A stretch of 64,000 nt of DNA, from assembly GCA_002778195.1 (NCBI GenBank), contig PCDI01000013.1, forward strand, positions 186,001 to 250,000, given 5' to 3'. The stretch's first letter is position 1, and each line of letters begins with the position of its first letter. The stretch comes from Raffaelea ambrosiae. Lineage: Eukaryota; Ascomycota; Sordariomycetes; Ophiostomatales; Ophiostomataceae. The notes under the pieces were generated by a model. That model was not told the DNA's origin. It saw nothing but the letters and a program-made list of their open reading frames with translations, and searched no databases. A program made the translations under genes and the position numbers. Shown here piece by piece: positions 11,101 to 22,391 of this stretch.

Positions 11101-14100
11101 CGAAGATCGATAAACTCGGAATCCGGGGGTGAGCTTCACCTTTCCTGACTTGTCTGTCCTTGGAGACCTCGCTGACAGCCTCCCAGCATGCGCTCCTTCA
11201 GCCCAGCCGTCCAGGAGTCTATGCAGTTCAACACGCCGTTGACCCTGATTGTCGGATACAATGGTTCTGGAAAGACGGTGGGTTTCTCTCTGGCCGCATA
11301 CTCCTCCGCATCCTCGCCTCATGCTAATACCTTCCCTTATTACAGACGATTATCGAGACCCTGAAATATGCGACCACCGGCGAGCAGCCGCCCAACAGCA
11401 AGGGCGGGGCCTTTATCCACGACCCAAAGGTGAAAGCTCACTTGCGAAACTAGACAGCCGCCGTTGTCCAGCCACAGAACCACGAGGCTGACAATACTTG
11501 AAATCTACATCTAGCTGTGCGGAGAGAAAGAAGTTCTTGCCCAGGTCAAACTGTCCTTCCGGTCGACTGTCGGCCAGAAACTGGTCGTCACACGCAGTCT
11601 CCAGCTCACCATGAAGAAAACCCAACGCTCCATGAAAACCCTCGACGGCTCCCTCGTCATCTACAACAACGGCGAGCGAACCGGCCTCTCCACCAAAGTC
11701 GGCGAACTCGATGACCTTGTGCCGAGCTACCTCGGTGTTTCTCCTGCCATCCTCGATGCCGTCATATTCTGCCACCAGGACGAGTCGCTGTGGCCCATGA
11801 GCGAGCCGGCCGCGCTCAAAAAGCGCTTCGACGAGATCTTTGAGGCGATGAAGTACACCAAGGCCATCGACAACCTCAAGGTCGTCCGCAAGAAGCAGGG
11901 CGAGGAGCTGCAGAAGCTCAAGATCCTCGAGGCCACCAACAAAGACTCCAAGGAGAAGGGCCAGCGCGTCGAAAAGCACCTGGCTGCCTTGCAAACCCAG
12001 ATCGAAGACCTGCGCGAGCAGGGCGAAGACCTTACGCGCCAGATGGACGACGTCCAGGGCTTTGCCAAGGAGCGACGAGAGCAGGCCACCTCCTTCTTTG
12101 GAATTGTGCAGGAACTCAAGAGCAAGCAGGACCAGTTTGAGGTCCGCAGCGAGACCATCAACGAGCTCAAGGAGAACATTGTGAAGATGCGCACCGAGTC
12201 TGACGAGTGGCTCGACGACCACCTGCGCCAGCACGAGGAGACCCTGGCACGTCTCCAGGATCAAAAGGACGAAAAGACGGCCGCGTTCCGCAAACTGCAG
12301 GCCGAGCTCAGCTCGTCGCGCAACTCGCTCGGCACCAAGCAGGCCGAGCAGGGCAAGCACCAGTCCGACAAGGAGAACTACCAGCGCCAGGTGGCGACCC
12401 GTGCCGAGATGATCCGCGAAGCCGCCGTCCGCCACGAGATCCGGGGCTACGAGAGCGAGGATTTGAAGGAGAGCCACATCAAGGCATTCAATGACCGCAT
12501 CCAGAAGGTGCTGCTGGACAAGCGCCGCGACCTCGACCGTCTGCAACGCGACAACGCCAAGGAGCTCGAGAAGGACACGGCCGTCATCACGCAGCTGGAG
12601 ACCCGCAAGGCCGCCCGCACGCAAGACCGGGTCTCGGCCAAGCAGCGCATCGCCGCCATCGACAGGCGCATGGCGCTGCTCCAGCGCGACGTCCAGAACC
12701 TGGACGTGGACGAGGGCTCGCAGGCCATTCTCGCGTCTACTTTCGCCGACCTGGAGACACGGCTGAAGAAGGCCAATGACGAGATTCAAAATGCCAACAT
12801 TGACAGCCAGATCGAGGAGGAAAACAACCAGATCTGGAAGCTCGAAAGCGAGGGCGACAAGCTGACACGCGAGCTGGTGGAGTGCATGCGACGTGCCTCG
12901 GACCGCGCCCAGCTCGACCTGCGCAAAAAGGAGGCCGTGGAACGCAAGCGCCGTCTGGACACGCTCAAGTCGACGTGGAACGAGAAGCTCGCGACGGTCG
13001 TTGGCCCGGAATGGTCCACGGACACGCTCGATGCGGATTTCCAGGGAGTCGTGAGACGCCACGCTGACGTGGCCGCAGCCGCTCGCAAGAGCGTCGACGC
13101 AAGCCAGCAGGAGCTGAAGCAGGTCGACTACCGGCTGTCGACCATCCGGGACCGCCAGAAGAAGATGACGGCTGACCTGACACGCAGCGAGAAGACCGTT
13201 CTCGACGTCCTCCGGGACGTGCGGTCGGGCGAAGACGGTGCACCGTCCGAGTCGGCGACGATGGACGACTACCAGGAGGAGCTGGACAACCTCGAGTCGG
13301 AGATTCTCACTGCGGAGAAGGACATCAGCCTGTTTGACCACCTGAAAGACTACTACTCCAAGTCGCAAAAGGTCTTGAACCGCTTCAACAAGTGCTCGCT
13401 GTGCGACCGGTCCTTTGCGGAGCAGCCGCGCGAGCGGTCCAAGCTGCTGGAGAAGATTGCCAAGAACCTGGACGACAAGCAGAAGAAGGAGCTGGAGCAG
13501 GAGAAGGACGTGCTCGAGCAGAACCTGGGCCAGCTGCGCGCCGTGCGCACGCAGTACGACACCTTCCGGAGGCTGGAAGCGGAGCAGCCGGGCCTGCGCG
13601 ACGAGCTGAAGACGGCCGAGACCCAGCGCGAGGCTCTGGTGCGGCGTCTCGAGGACCAGGACGCGACGTTCAAGGAGGCCGACGAGAAGCGACAGGAGGT
13701 CGAGTCGATGGGCAAGACGGTGGCCAGCATCTCCCAGGCCGTGCGGGACGTGGCCGACTCGGACAGGCAGATCGAGAAGCTGGCGTCGCAGCAGCACTCG
13801 TCGGCCGGGTCGTCGCGCAGCGCCGACGAGATCCAGGAGCTCCAGGCCACGTGCGCGGACCAGCTGCGCACGGCCAAGGCCAAGCTCACCAAGCTGTCGG
13901 ACGACCGGCAGCGGATGCGCGACGTGGTGAGCTCGCTGGAGCTGGAGCGCAGCGAGCTGAAGAACAAGATCGCGGAGGCGGCGCGGCAGGTGGAGCGCAA
14001 GGCGGACCTGGTGGGCCAGATCCAGGCGCTCAAGGACGAGACGGGCCAGCAGCGGGATCTGATCCAGCAGACGGACCGGGACCTGGAGGCGCTGGAGCCC

Positions 14101-15267
14101 GAGATTGCCAAGGCGCGGACCATCCGGCAGGACACGCTGCAGCGAGGCCAGGACAAGGAGCGGCAGGCGGCCGAGGAGCGGGACGCGGTGGCGCACACGG
14201 TCAGCGAGCTGCGGATGATCGAGAAGGACATCCAGGACTACACTGACCGGGGCGGGCCGGCGCTGCTGGCGGCGAACGAGCGGTCGATCGAGGCGCTGCA
14301 GAAGGCGATTGCGGCGACGGAGCGGGAGGCGGACGAGCTGGCGGCGGCGGTGAACAAGATGAAGGCGGAGGTGGACAACAGCGACCGCGAGAAGAAGAAC
14401 ATTGCGGACAACCTGAACTACCGGCGCAACATGCGGCTGCTGGACGACCTGCGGCGGGACATGACGGCGCTGGAGTCGCGCAACGCGGAGGACGACTACG
14501 ACCGGCTGGTGGGGGAGGCGAAGCGGTTCGAGGCGCAGTACAGCAAGATCCTGGCCGAGCGCAGCGCCATCTGGGGCAGCATGAAGACCAAGGACGAGGA
14601 GCTGCTGCGGCTGCTGGACGAGTACGAGCAGGAGTACAAGGACGCCGAGTTCCGGTACCGCGAGGCGCACATCCGGGTGGAGACGACCAAGGCGGCGATC
14701 GACGACCTGGGCCGGTACTCGGCGGCGCTGGACAAGGCGATCATGGAGTACCACGCGCTCAAGATGGAGGAGGTCAACCGCATCGCGGGCGAGCTGTGGC
14801 GGGCGACGTACCAGGGCACGGACATTGACACGATCCTGATCCGGTCGGACAACGAGACGGCCACGGGCAAGCGCAGCTACAACTACCGCGTGTGCATGGT
14901 CAAGCAGGACACGGAGATGGACATGCGCGGGCGCTGCTCGGCCGGCCAGAAGGTGCTGGCCAGCATCATCATCCGGCTGGCGCTGGCCGAGTCGTTTGGC
15001 GTCAGCTGCGGCCTGATTGCCCTGGACGAGCCGACGACGAACCTGGACAGCGACAACATCCGGTCGCTGGCCGTGGCGCTGCACGCCATCATCAAGGCGC
15101 GCCAGGCCCAGGCCAACTTCCAGCTGATTGTGATTACGCACGACGAGGAGTTCTTGCGCCACATGCAGTGCTCCGACTTTTGCGACACGTTCTACCGCGT
15201 CACCCGCGACGACAAGCAGAACAGCGTCATCAAGCGGGAGAGCATTACGCGGCTGATTGATGGGTGA
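11101..15267 (+). CDS. RAD50: RAD50, SMC-like ATPase of the MRN/MRX DNA-repair complex (initiator exon not resolved)
   Basis: Exons with matching phase are 11101-11128 (KIDKLGIRG), 11187-11277, 11346-11429 and 11515-15267, giving about 1,320 residues, the normal size. Walker A is GYNGSGKT, split from the following TIIE by an intron. Long heptad-type coiled coils flank the zinc hook CSLC near residue 693 (13393-13404). The ABC signature RCSAGQKVLA lies near residue 1208, followed by Walker B LIALDEPTTNLD and the switch His in VITHDEEF. Rad50 bridges and tethers broken DNA ends with Mre11 and Nbs1 in the nucleus and at telomeres. The first codon lies upstream in an exon I cannot fix; the in-frame stop TGA at 11092-11094 shows that the 11101 exon does not extend upstream. 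The gene is convergent with the lysyl-tRNA synthetase, 276 nt apart. Confidence 0.96.
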
Positions 15268-15543
15268 GAGGAGTCCTGGGGGAAAAAAAGGGAAAGGAAA
15301 GTTTGGAAAGGGGGGAGGGGGGGGGCAAAATTGGCTGGTCGGTTGATTTTCATGGATAAAAAAGGCTTGCGTGTTTGTTTTCACGGTTTCGTGTAGGCGT
15401 GGAAAGTTTTTCATGTTCTGTTTCATGTACTGTACAAAATAAGAAATATCCAAGACAGCAAAATTCATGACGTCATTTCAGAGAACGAGTCCTTGCAAGG
15501 CACAAGAGTACGACTGGCCAAATACATCGAGGCACACAGACGA

Positions 15544-17628
15544 CTACCTCTCCCGCATGGCCACAACGTGCCGCAGGGTCCCAAAGCTCAGGCAGTCGGC
15601 AATCCGCGGCGCCCCCGCAAAGAGCATCACCAGCCGCTCGATGCCGCAGCCCCAGCCGCCCGTCGGCGGCAGGCCCGACTCGAGGGCGGCAATGTAGTTT
15701 TCGTCGACGCCCGCCGCCTCGCCGTCGTCCGTGCAGGCGCTGGCGCGGTCTCGGTCGCGCTGCGCCGCCATCTTGCGCCGCTGCGCCGCCGGGTCGTTCT
15801 CCTCCTCGTACATGTTGGCCAGCTCGCGCCCGTCGACAAACAGCTCCGCCCGCGCGGCCACGCGCTGGCCCGTCGTGGGACACACAAAGCTCTTGGCCAG
15901 CGGCGACATGACGGCCGGGTGGTGGACAATGAAGAGCGGGCCGCCGGCCGCCGCAAACGAGTGCGGCTCCAGCAGGTCGCCGGCCAGGCGGTCCAGGAGC
16001 TTGGCCAGGTCACGGCCGCCGCCGCCGCCGCCGCCACCACGGGCGTGCCGCCGGTTGTCCTCGCTGCTTGTCGCGAGGCGCTCCTGCAGCCGGTCGTACG
16101 CATCCGGCGCCTCCAGGTCCGGGAACGTGAACCCCAGCTTGGCTTCCAGCGCCGGCACAAACTCGAGCTGCTGGAACGGGCCCCCCGCCGCACAGAGCTC
16201 GACCGACGTGGGCTGGGCCCTCTCTCCCGGGGGGCTCTCTTCTTTGCGGGGCCGCGCTTCGCTCGCCGTGTCCTCTGCCCCTTCTGCGCCCACGGCCAGC
16301 CCCGCGCCCCCCGGCGAGGCCTTGAATGCGGCCGCCGCCCGCGCCAGCTGCGCCATCAGCCGCTCCGTCTCGGCCATCAGCCGCGGCAGCGTCCAGTACG
16401 CCGCGTAGAACTCGCACATGCTGAACTCGGGGTTGTGCGTCGCGTCGATGCCCTCGTTGCGGAACGACGGGCCGATCTCGTACACGCGCTCCAGGCCGCC
16501 GACCACCAGCCGCTTCAGCCACAGCTCCGGCGCAATCCGCAGACTCAGCGCGCGCGCGCCCGTCGCCGTGCCCGCGTCGCCGTCCTCCGCGCTGTCGTGC
16601 GTCGTCCTGAACGGCCGGGCCGTGGCCCCGCCCGCCAGGTCCGCCAGGATCGGCGTCTGCACCTCGACAAACCGCGCCGCCTCGAAAAAGCAGCGCAGCT
16701 CGTGCAGCAGGCGCGACCGCAGCCGCAGCGTCGCCGCCGCCGCCGGGTGCACCAGCAGGTCGATGTGCCGCCGCTGGGCGCGCGTGTCGGCGTCCCGGAG
16801 GTGCGTGGGCAGCGGCGCCAGCGCGGGCGACAGCACGCGTGGCAGGGCGTCGGCGTGGAGGGTCAGCTGGCCGCTGCTGGTGCGGATGGCGCGGCCGGTC
16901 ACGGCCACGTGGTCGCCGCGCGTGAGCAGGCGGGCCATCTGCTTGAAGGCGGCCACGGCGTCCTCCGCCGCCGATGCTGACGATGGCGCTGTCGTCGTCG
17001 TCCGCAGCTGGGCCAGGTTGCACTGCACCTGCACGGTCTGGCCCTCGTTCAGGATGTTGCAGAACAGGAGCTTGCCGCCGAGCCGGCGCACGGACAGAAC
17101 GCGGCCGCTGAGCTCGACGCGCGGCCGGGCCTGCACGGTCTCGGGCGGCTCGGGGCCCTCGCCCACCACGCCCGGCGCGTCGTAGACGGCCCGGAACGAA
17201 GGGACGGACAGCCGGCGGGCCTGCGGCTGGTAGCGCGGGTAGTGCAGTGCGTCGGCCGCCGTGAGGGCGTCGATACGCTTCGTCCGGATGGAGCGGTCGC
17301 TCTCGGCTTCGGCGGGCTTCGCTTTCTTTCCCTCGGCGCCTGCCGCTTGCTTCGCTGGTGGGCTTTTCGCGGCATCCCCGTGTGAGGAGGCGGCTGCTTC
17401 GCGCCTTCGCGCGGCCGTGATGTGCAAGTGTCGGCAGCATTCTGCCGCCCGGCTGCCGCCGACTACGCCTCTCTGCGTCTGCCGCTGCACCTTCTGCACG
17501 GACTGGTAGAAGCTCAGGTAGGCAGCCTGGCCTCGCGGCGACGGCACCGGCAGCGGTCTGGCCTGCAGACCGCGGGCGGCATACGGCCGCAGAAATGCGA
17601 GGCCGTGCATCTGGGACACGCTGCTCAT
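15544..17628 (-). CDS. MSK1: Lysyl-tRNA synthetase, mitochondrial
   Basis: A single exon of 694 residues from the ATG at 17628. The N-terminus (MSSVSQMHGLAFLRPYAARGLQARPL) is Arg-rich without acids, as expected for mitochondrial import. An OB-fold anticodon-binding region follows (VELSGRVLSVRR...KLLFCNILNEG). Class II motif 2 is YEIGPSFRNEGIDATHNPEF near residue 386 and motif 3 is GWGCGIERLVMLFAG near residue 659, with MYEEENDP between them. The enzyme charges mitochondrial tRNA-Lys. Compared with typical mitochondrial LysRS it has extra low-complexity insertions between motifs 2 and 3 (an Ala/Gly/Glu stretch and an eight-Gly run at about 16013-16036). Codon use is very GC-rich. The frame also stays open upstream to 17664, but without an ATG. 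Confidence 0.94.
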   Translation of the reverse strand: MSSVSQMHGLAFLRPYAARGLQARPLPVPSPRGQAAYLSFYQSVQKVQRQTQRGVVGGSRAAECCRHLHITAARRREAAASSHGDAAKSPPAKQAAGAEGKKAKPAEAESDRSIRTKRIDALTAADALHYPRYQPQARRLSVPSFRAVYDAPGVVGEGPEPPETVQARPRVELSGRVLSVRRLGGKLLFCNILNEGQTVQVQCNLAQLRTTTTAPSSASAAEDAVAAFKQMARLLTRGDHVAVTGRAIRTSSGQLTLHADALPRVLSPALAPLPTHLRDADTRAQRRHIDLLVHPAAAATLRLRSRLLHELRCFFEAARFVEVQTPILADLAGGATARPFRTTHDSAEDGDAGTATGARALSLRIAPELWLKRLVVGGLERVYEIGPSFRNEGIDATHNPEFSMCEFYAAYWTLPRLMAETERLMAQLARAAAAFKASPGGAGLAVGAEGAEDTASEARPRKEESPPGERAQPTSVELCAAGGPFQQLEFVPALEAKLGFTFPDLEAPDAYDRLQERLATSSEDNRRHARGGGGGGGGRDLAKLLDRLAGDLLEPHSFAAAGGPLFIVHHPAVMSPLAKSFVCPTTGQRVAARAELFVDGRELANMYEEENDPAAQRRKMAAQRDRDRASACTDDGEAAGVDENYIAALESGLPPTGGWGCGIERLVMLFAGAPRIADCLSFGTLRHVVAMRER

Positions 17629-18276
17629 GGTGAAGCGAGTGCACCGCGTGAAAAGACAGACCACATCTTTTGGGGGGGAAGAAGACGAGCCAGGTATATG
17701 TTAGCACACAGCCAGCCACCAGGAGAGAAGCAGGAACAAGAGGCAAAAGGTCAGATGGTATCAGAAATTTGGCAATTTGTGATCATGCACGGACAAGCCG
17801 TGTCAGTCGCAACGGTTCTAAAGTTTTACACAAGATTCATCACATAGGAAGGAGAGAGAAAGCAATTGAGAAGTTCAAAAGAAAAGAGACGAGCTTACCA
17901 GGCAGGTGTGTGCGGTTGTCTGTGGTTGCGAACAGCTTTTGAGTTCCGCAAAGCAAAATAAAAAAGAGAGAGAGAGCTAGAAAAAAAATTATTCGTCGAT
18001 GTAGTAGGCAAGAAAATAGTAAGGGTCCACTTCCAAGCTGTCCAGCCAATCACCGCCCTCAGACCGCTATGCTCTAACTAACTAGTGACCGGAACCGCCA
18101 ACAGAAAAAAACGTCACTAAGCATTCAGCAGCAGCATTTCTGCCTTCCCCCCCTCCAAACGCCCACACGACCTCCATTCTCGACCTCCTCGCGACACCCA
18201 CCGTCCGCTGTCATAGACTTTGCCTCCTTGTTCTATACTCTCTGCTCCCTCCTCCCTTCTCTTTTCTTCCGCCAAC
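17629..18276. other. divergent promoter region, LysRS / TIM10
   Basis: About 650 nt between divergent starts. The TIM10 side is pyrimidine-rich (CCTCCCTTCTCTTTTCTTCC just before the ATG), as is common at fungal transcription starts. No gene is seen. Confidence 0.5.
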
Positions 18277-18684
18277 ATGTCCTTCCTTGGTCTGGGCCGT
18301 CCCCAGCCGACCTCGGCTGAAAAGATCGCCGCCGTCGAGGCCGAGATGAAGATGATGGCCGACATGCACAACCGGTACGCCGACCTGAGCCTCGCGTAGC
18401 ATCTTGCTGTTTCCTGTCTCTTAGTGTCGCCCTGGAACTTCTTCCCCCGTCACGTCTCCCCGCTAACTCCCCAACCCAGCCTCGTCAAGAACTGCGCGGC
18501 CAAGTGCGTCCCGACCGACTACCGCGAGGGCGAGCTCAACAAGGGCGAGAGCGTCTGCCTCGACCGGTGCGCCGCCAAGTTCTTTTCCATCCACATGAGC
18601 GTGTCCGAGCAGATGCAAAAGGAGGCTCAGCAACGGGCGGGTGGAGCAGCCAGTGGCGGCGGCGGTTTCGGGTTTGGCATGTAA
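18277..18684 (+). CDS. TIM10: Tim10, small zinc-type chaperone of the mitochondrial intermembrane space, two exons
   Basis: Exons 18277-18374 and 18480-18684 join in phase (CG|C CTC GTC) to give 100 residues. The twin CX3C motif is intact: CAAKC and CLDRC, in the context TDYREGELNKGESVCLDRC, which is diagnostic for Tim10. Tim10 forms a hexamer with Tim9 that escorts hydrophobic precursors across the intermembrane space to TIM22 and the outer membrane. The start context is CCAACATGTCC and the N-terminus MSFLGLGRPQPTSAEKI is as recalled for fungal homologues. The C-terminus adds a Gly-rich tail (GGGGFGFGM). The intron has a CTAAC branch site near 18463. Confidence 0.96.
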
Positions 18685-19217
18685 GGGCCCATGATCTCTC
18701 CATCTAGACAGGAAGAAACAAGAATAAACACGATGCGAAGAACGGACATAATGTACAACTACGACTCTCTTCTCTTTTTGCTCTCTCTCTTGGACCTTGT
18801 TCTCGAAGCACGGATGGAAACAACGTGAAAAGAATCTTCGGTATTCGGGTGCTGGGATGGGACGGTCATGACGGAGCATAAATCGCCTTGTCTGCGTCTT
18901 TTGCTTTTTTTTTTTTTGCTTTGGCGGTTTCGGCGGGTAGATAGATATGACGACGGCATGTCTCATGAGATGCTGAAAAACTACACATTTGGTGCATGGT
19001 GACATATTCTTGAAGAATATTCGGAAGAGGGCGTGCAAAAATGCATGTTAAAGACATATATATATACCAATCATGTCCAAGAGAGATACTCGAAAACAAA
19101 AACAAAAAAAAAAACTCCAATGCTATGGCGGTTCCCCAGTATTGTATATACAAAAACCCCCAATTATGATTTCCCGGTCACGATTTCGTGGTGTATTTCG
19201 TGGTTATGCTTTCATGG
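18685..19217. other. intergenic between convergent TIM10 and STB6-like genes
   Basis: AT-rich 3' flanking DNA with a T run (18907-18918), a TATATATATA stretch (near 19060) and an A run (near 19110). No gene is seen. Confidence 0.5.
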
Positions 19218-22200
19218 TTATGCCTTCGTGGGTATGCCGCTTTCCTGGCTTGGTTTTTCCGATGATGATTCCCCATTCGATGCCGTCGCCTGCGCTTGTT
19301 CTTCTTTGCTGCCGTCTTCGCTTTGCTTTTTGCTCGTCTTCTCCTCCCCGTGCCGTGGCGGCAGTCCCTGGATAATGTTCGGTCCCGTGCCAATGCCCGT
19401 CATCGTCCGCACAAACCAGTGCAGCCAGCTCTCCGTCTCAAGCTGCTTCTTCAGCTCTTCTGACCGCTTCTCCAGATTCTCGACCTGCTTGGCAAACTGC
19501 CGCACGCCGTCTTCTACATCGCGCACCTTGGACTCCAGCGCTCCAATTTCGTACTCCACCTTGGCCATCAGCATCTCGATCTCCTTGACAGCCTCCATCG
19601 CCTGCGCCCGCTCCATGGCCAGCAGCTCCTGGCTGCTCTCCTGCACGCGCTCGTAAGCATCCGTCAGCTGGAAGAAGACTGTCTGCACCTCTTCCACCTG
19701 CTGTGCATACACGGCATCCAGCGCCTCCAGCTCCATCACCTTGTCAAGGGCCAGCGGCGCCAGCTGTTCCTTTAATTCCATTATGCGCTGGTAGACGTAG
19801 CGCTGGGCCGACAACGCTTTGGAGAACTCGCCTGCCATGTCGGCTTGTTTCAACGCTGCCGCCACGGCATTCTTGTCGACGACGGCTTCTTCGGGATCGG
19901 GGTTCTCAACCTTCTCGTCGTCAGTCGGTATAGCCGCCTCGTCGTCTTCGTCGATATCCTCCTCCTCGCCAACTTCTTCATCATCTGAGGCAGTGACATC
20001 TGGAAAGGGCACGATAGGCTCCCAGCTCAAAACAGCTTCCTCGGCAATACTAAAAGAGAGCCTCCTCTGCCACATGACATCGGACAGTAGACGTGGTCCA
20101 GATTGACAGGCATCGGAAAGACTATGACGCCGAAAAAGGCCGACAATTTTTATCCCGGCTGCACGCTCCGCTTCCAGGAACGGACCCTGCAGATCCATCT
20201 CGTCTGCAACAGATGCTGCTGCGGATGGCAAAACAGAGCCTTTCCGTTGCTGGCCTGCTTCGCTATTGGCGACCGAAGCATCGCCGGTCTCGGCCTCTCC
20301 GATTGGCTGGAGTGCCGTAGTCACATCGGTCGCCGTGGCCTCCTCGGGGCTGTACTCTTTATTTTCTGCATCAGAGCCATATGGCTGCTTGTCTCGCGGG
20401 AAATCAGAGTCTTCGTCGTCCACTTCATGGATGGCCACATCGCCGGATTCCTTCTCCCGCTCCTTTCGGAAGGCGTTGAGATACTCCTCGGGCTTGTTCT
20501 TCCATGTAAAGGCTCGGCCAATCATGGCAGGGCTCGATATGGATGATGACGACGACGGCTGTGCCATGGTAGTCATTTCGGGGCTTCCTATGCCACCCAT
20601 CTGAAAACCTGGCATTGCCGTGATTGCGCCGAGTGCCCCTGCAGACGGAATATCATCTCTCGAGAGCCTGCTTCCATGTCCACGCAGACCGTCACGAATC
20701 CTTCCAAATCCCGAGCGCGCGTCGCTTACTTTCCCCGCAACACTCTTAAACACGGTTCGCCGCCGGGGGTCCTTGTCTCTGTCGCCAGGGCTGTCAGCCA
20801 TGTTGATAGTTGATCCGAATGAGGTGGCTGAGTACGTCGTGGTTGCTCGTTCGTCTTTCTTCTGTGATGCTCCGTCCGTATCCATGCCTCCCAGCTCGTC
20901 ACTTTCCATGGGCGCGGATTGGGTCCGTCGAGCTGGCTGCCCAGCCGTGTCATCTCTCTCCAATCCAGTCTGGTTCATAGCAGCTGCCCCTGTCCGTTCG
21001 TGAAACTGGTCGATTGCCGGTGGCAACGTCGCCACTGACCGTCGTGCTTTGCCGTACCAGAGCCACTTGGGTCGTTCGCCGTAAATCAGACTGACAAACT
21101 TATCGATATCCAGAGTCTCGATATCGCCAATGTTTCCCCTGTCTTTGCCCCCAACCATTCCAATCATGAGCTCACCTCGCTTTCCGCCAAAGCCTTCCAC
21201 CGTAGACTTCACGGCTTTCTGTACGCCCCAGCCAACCTCTCCCGCTGCAGCTTTGGCGGTAACGGTGTGAAGCTTCCGCAGAGACTGGTGGTCGAGCCGC
21301 CGTGTTCGTTCCATCTTGAACGTTTTCTGGAACGATCCGATGCCCTTCTTCATGTTGCCGATATCAAAGACGTCCTTGGTGACCGGAGCACCGTACCATG
21401 CTAGCCGGTTCCGTGCACCCATCAGCATGCCCAGGAGGGCAGCCACGGTGGTCGGGCCGAGAATGCCGTCTGTAGGTTCCGCATTATAGTATTCCACGCC
21501 GACTTCGGTCCACCAGTCATTGATTGCCTTCTCAGTCACGTCGCAGAGCAGTCCGTCGATGTACTGTGCCTCCAGCATGCCGAAAATGAATAGAGCCGTC
21601 TGGCACATCTTGATCATCTCCAGCACCGACTCGGTGAACGCTATCCTATCGCTCGTCTTGTACAGAGACTGGAACTTTTCTTGTGTTGCTCGTGTCGGAC
21701 TCGCTAGCGTCAGGGCAGAACGGCCAGAACAGCCTAGACGTTTCAGATCTTCGTTGACAATGAAGTCCTGTCGGTGCAGGCGGAAGTCGCCGTCCGGTAC
21801 GGCGATCACCGTCAGAGCCGACGGGAAGCTGCTCAGGTTAGTAGCCATGAGCTCTCCGAACGGCGTCTCTTTCGGTCGGGCATGGTACTGCTGCATTGCT
21901 TTGAAATATACCCGCAGCCGCGGCGACCAGTCCCTCTCGTCCGCCGGCACGGCCAGCACTCCGACCACAACCGAGTGGTTGGGATCGCCCGTGAAGGTGG
22001 TAATCACAAGAGTTGGTGACTGCCTGGAGCAGGCCCACTGCTCCACCAGATACAGCTCGTACCCTTCCAGGACAGCACGGCGCTCGACCACGCTCACCGA
22101 CCGATCATCTTCGAGGTACCGAAAGGCGACAGGGTCAGGGGTAACCACGTGTCGCCGTCGCGATGCCGGTGCCGAAGGCAGCGATGGCTCTGCCAGTTCT

Positions 22201-22391
22201 GATGCCGCGTGGGATATAGGGACGGAATTCGACGACGCGTAGTGGCTGCTTTCGAGGGTGTTGGGACGGCTCAGGAAGCTTCCTCGTTGGGGCGACGGCG
22301 GAGGACGGGCGCCCGACTGTTCGTCTTCTCGGTGAGGGTGAGGCCGCGCCTCTGCGGGCGCCAGGTTTTGTATAGCAAATCGAAACGCCAT
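19218..22391 (-). CDS. STB6-like (Sin3-binding protein family) large protein
   Basis: A single exon of 1,057 residues from the ATG at 22391. Residues 1 to about 400 match my recollection of the fungal STB6-like N-terminal domain: FRFAIQNLAP start, SNSVPIS, DPVAFRYLEDD, LEGYELYLVEQWACSR, TFTGDPNHSVVVGVL, WSPRLRVYFKA, DGLLCDVTEKAINDWWTEVG and the DGILGPTTVAALLGM segment. The middle is Ser/Asp-rich and probably disordered. An acidic patch (DDEEVGEEEDIDEDDE) precedes a predicted coiled coil at about residues 890-1000 (KELEALDAVYAQQVEEVQ, IGALESKVRDVEDGVRQFAKQVENLEKRSEELKKQ). Yeast STB2/STB6 were found as Sin3-binding proteins, so a chromatin-repression link is possible but not shown here. The gene is divergent from RMD5. 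Confidence 0.85.
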   Translation of the reverse strand: MAFRFAIQNLAPAEARPHPHREDEQSGARPPPSPQRGSFLSRPNTLESSHYASSNSVPISHAASELAEPSLPSAPASRRRHVVTPDPVAFRYLEDDRSVSVVERRAVLEGYELYLVEQWACSRQSPTLVITTFTGDPNHSVVVGVLAVPADERDWSPRLRVYFKAMQQYHARPKETPFGELMATNLSSFPSALTVIAVPDGDFRLHRQDFIVNEDLKRLGCSGRSALTLASPTRATQEKFQSLYKTSDRIAFTESVLEMIKMCQTALFIFGMLEAQYIDGLLCDVTEKAINDWWTEVGVEYYNAEPTDGILGPTTVAALLGMLMGARNRLAWYGAPVTKDVFDIGNMKKGIGSFQKTFKMERTRRLDHQSLRKLHTVTAKAAAGEVGWGVQKAVKSTVEGFGGKRGELMIGMVGGKDRGNIGDIETLDIDKFVSLIYGERPKWLWYGKARRSVATLPPAIDQFHERTGAAAMNQTGLERDDTAGQPARRTQSAPMESDELGGMDTDGASQKKDERATTTYSATSFGSTINMADSPGDRDKDPRRRTVFKSVAGKVSDARSGFGRIRDGLRGHGSRLSRDDIPSAGALGAITAMPGFQMGGIGSPEMTTMAQPSSSSSISSPAMIGRAFTWKNKPEEYLNAFRKEREKESGDVAIHEVDDEDSDFPRDKQPYGSDAENKEYSPEEATATDVTTALQPIGEAETGDASVANSEAGQQRKGSVLPSAAASVADEMDLQGPFLEAERAAGIKIVGLFRRHSLSDACQSGPRLLSDVMWQRRLSFSIAEEAVLSWEPIVPFPDVTASDDEEVGEEEDIDEDDEAAIPTDDEKVENPDPEEAVVDKNAVAAALKQADMAGEFSKALSAQRYVYQRIMELKEQLAPLALDKVMELEALDAVYAQQVEEVQTVFFQLTDAYERVQESSQELLAMERAQAMEAVKEIEMLMAKVEYEIGALESKVRDVEDGVRQFAKQVENLEKRSEELKKQLETESWLHWFVRTMTGIGTGPNIIQGLPPRHGEEKTSKKQSEDGSKEEQAQATASNGESSSEKPSQESGIPTKA

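Noticed and set aside
11413..15468. 1,351-codon open frame antisense to RAD50
   Set aside because: It mirrors the GC-rich codon bias of RAD50, and its translation is Leu/Val/Arg-rich with no domain. The plus strand has all Rad50 motifs.
15493..16980. 495-codon plus frame opposite LysRS
   Set aside because: Arg-rich mirror frame; class II synthetase motifs are on the minus strand.
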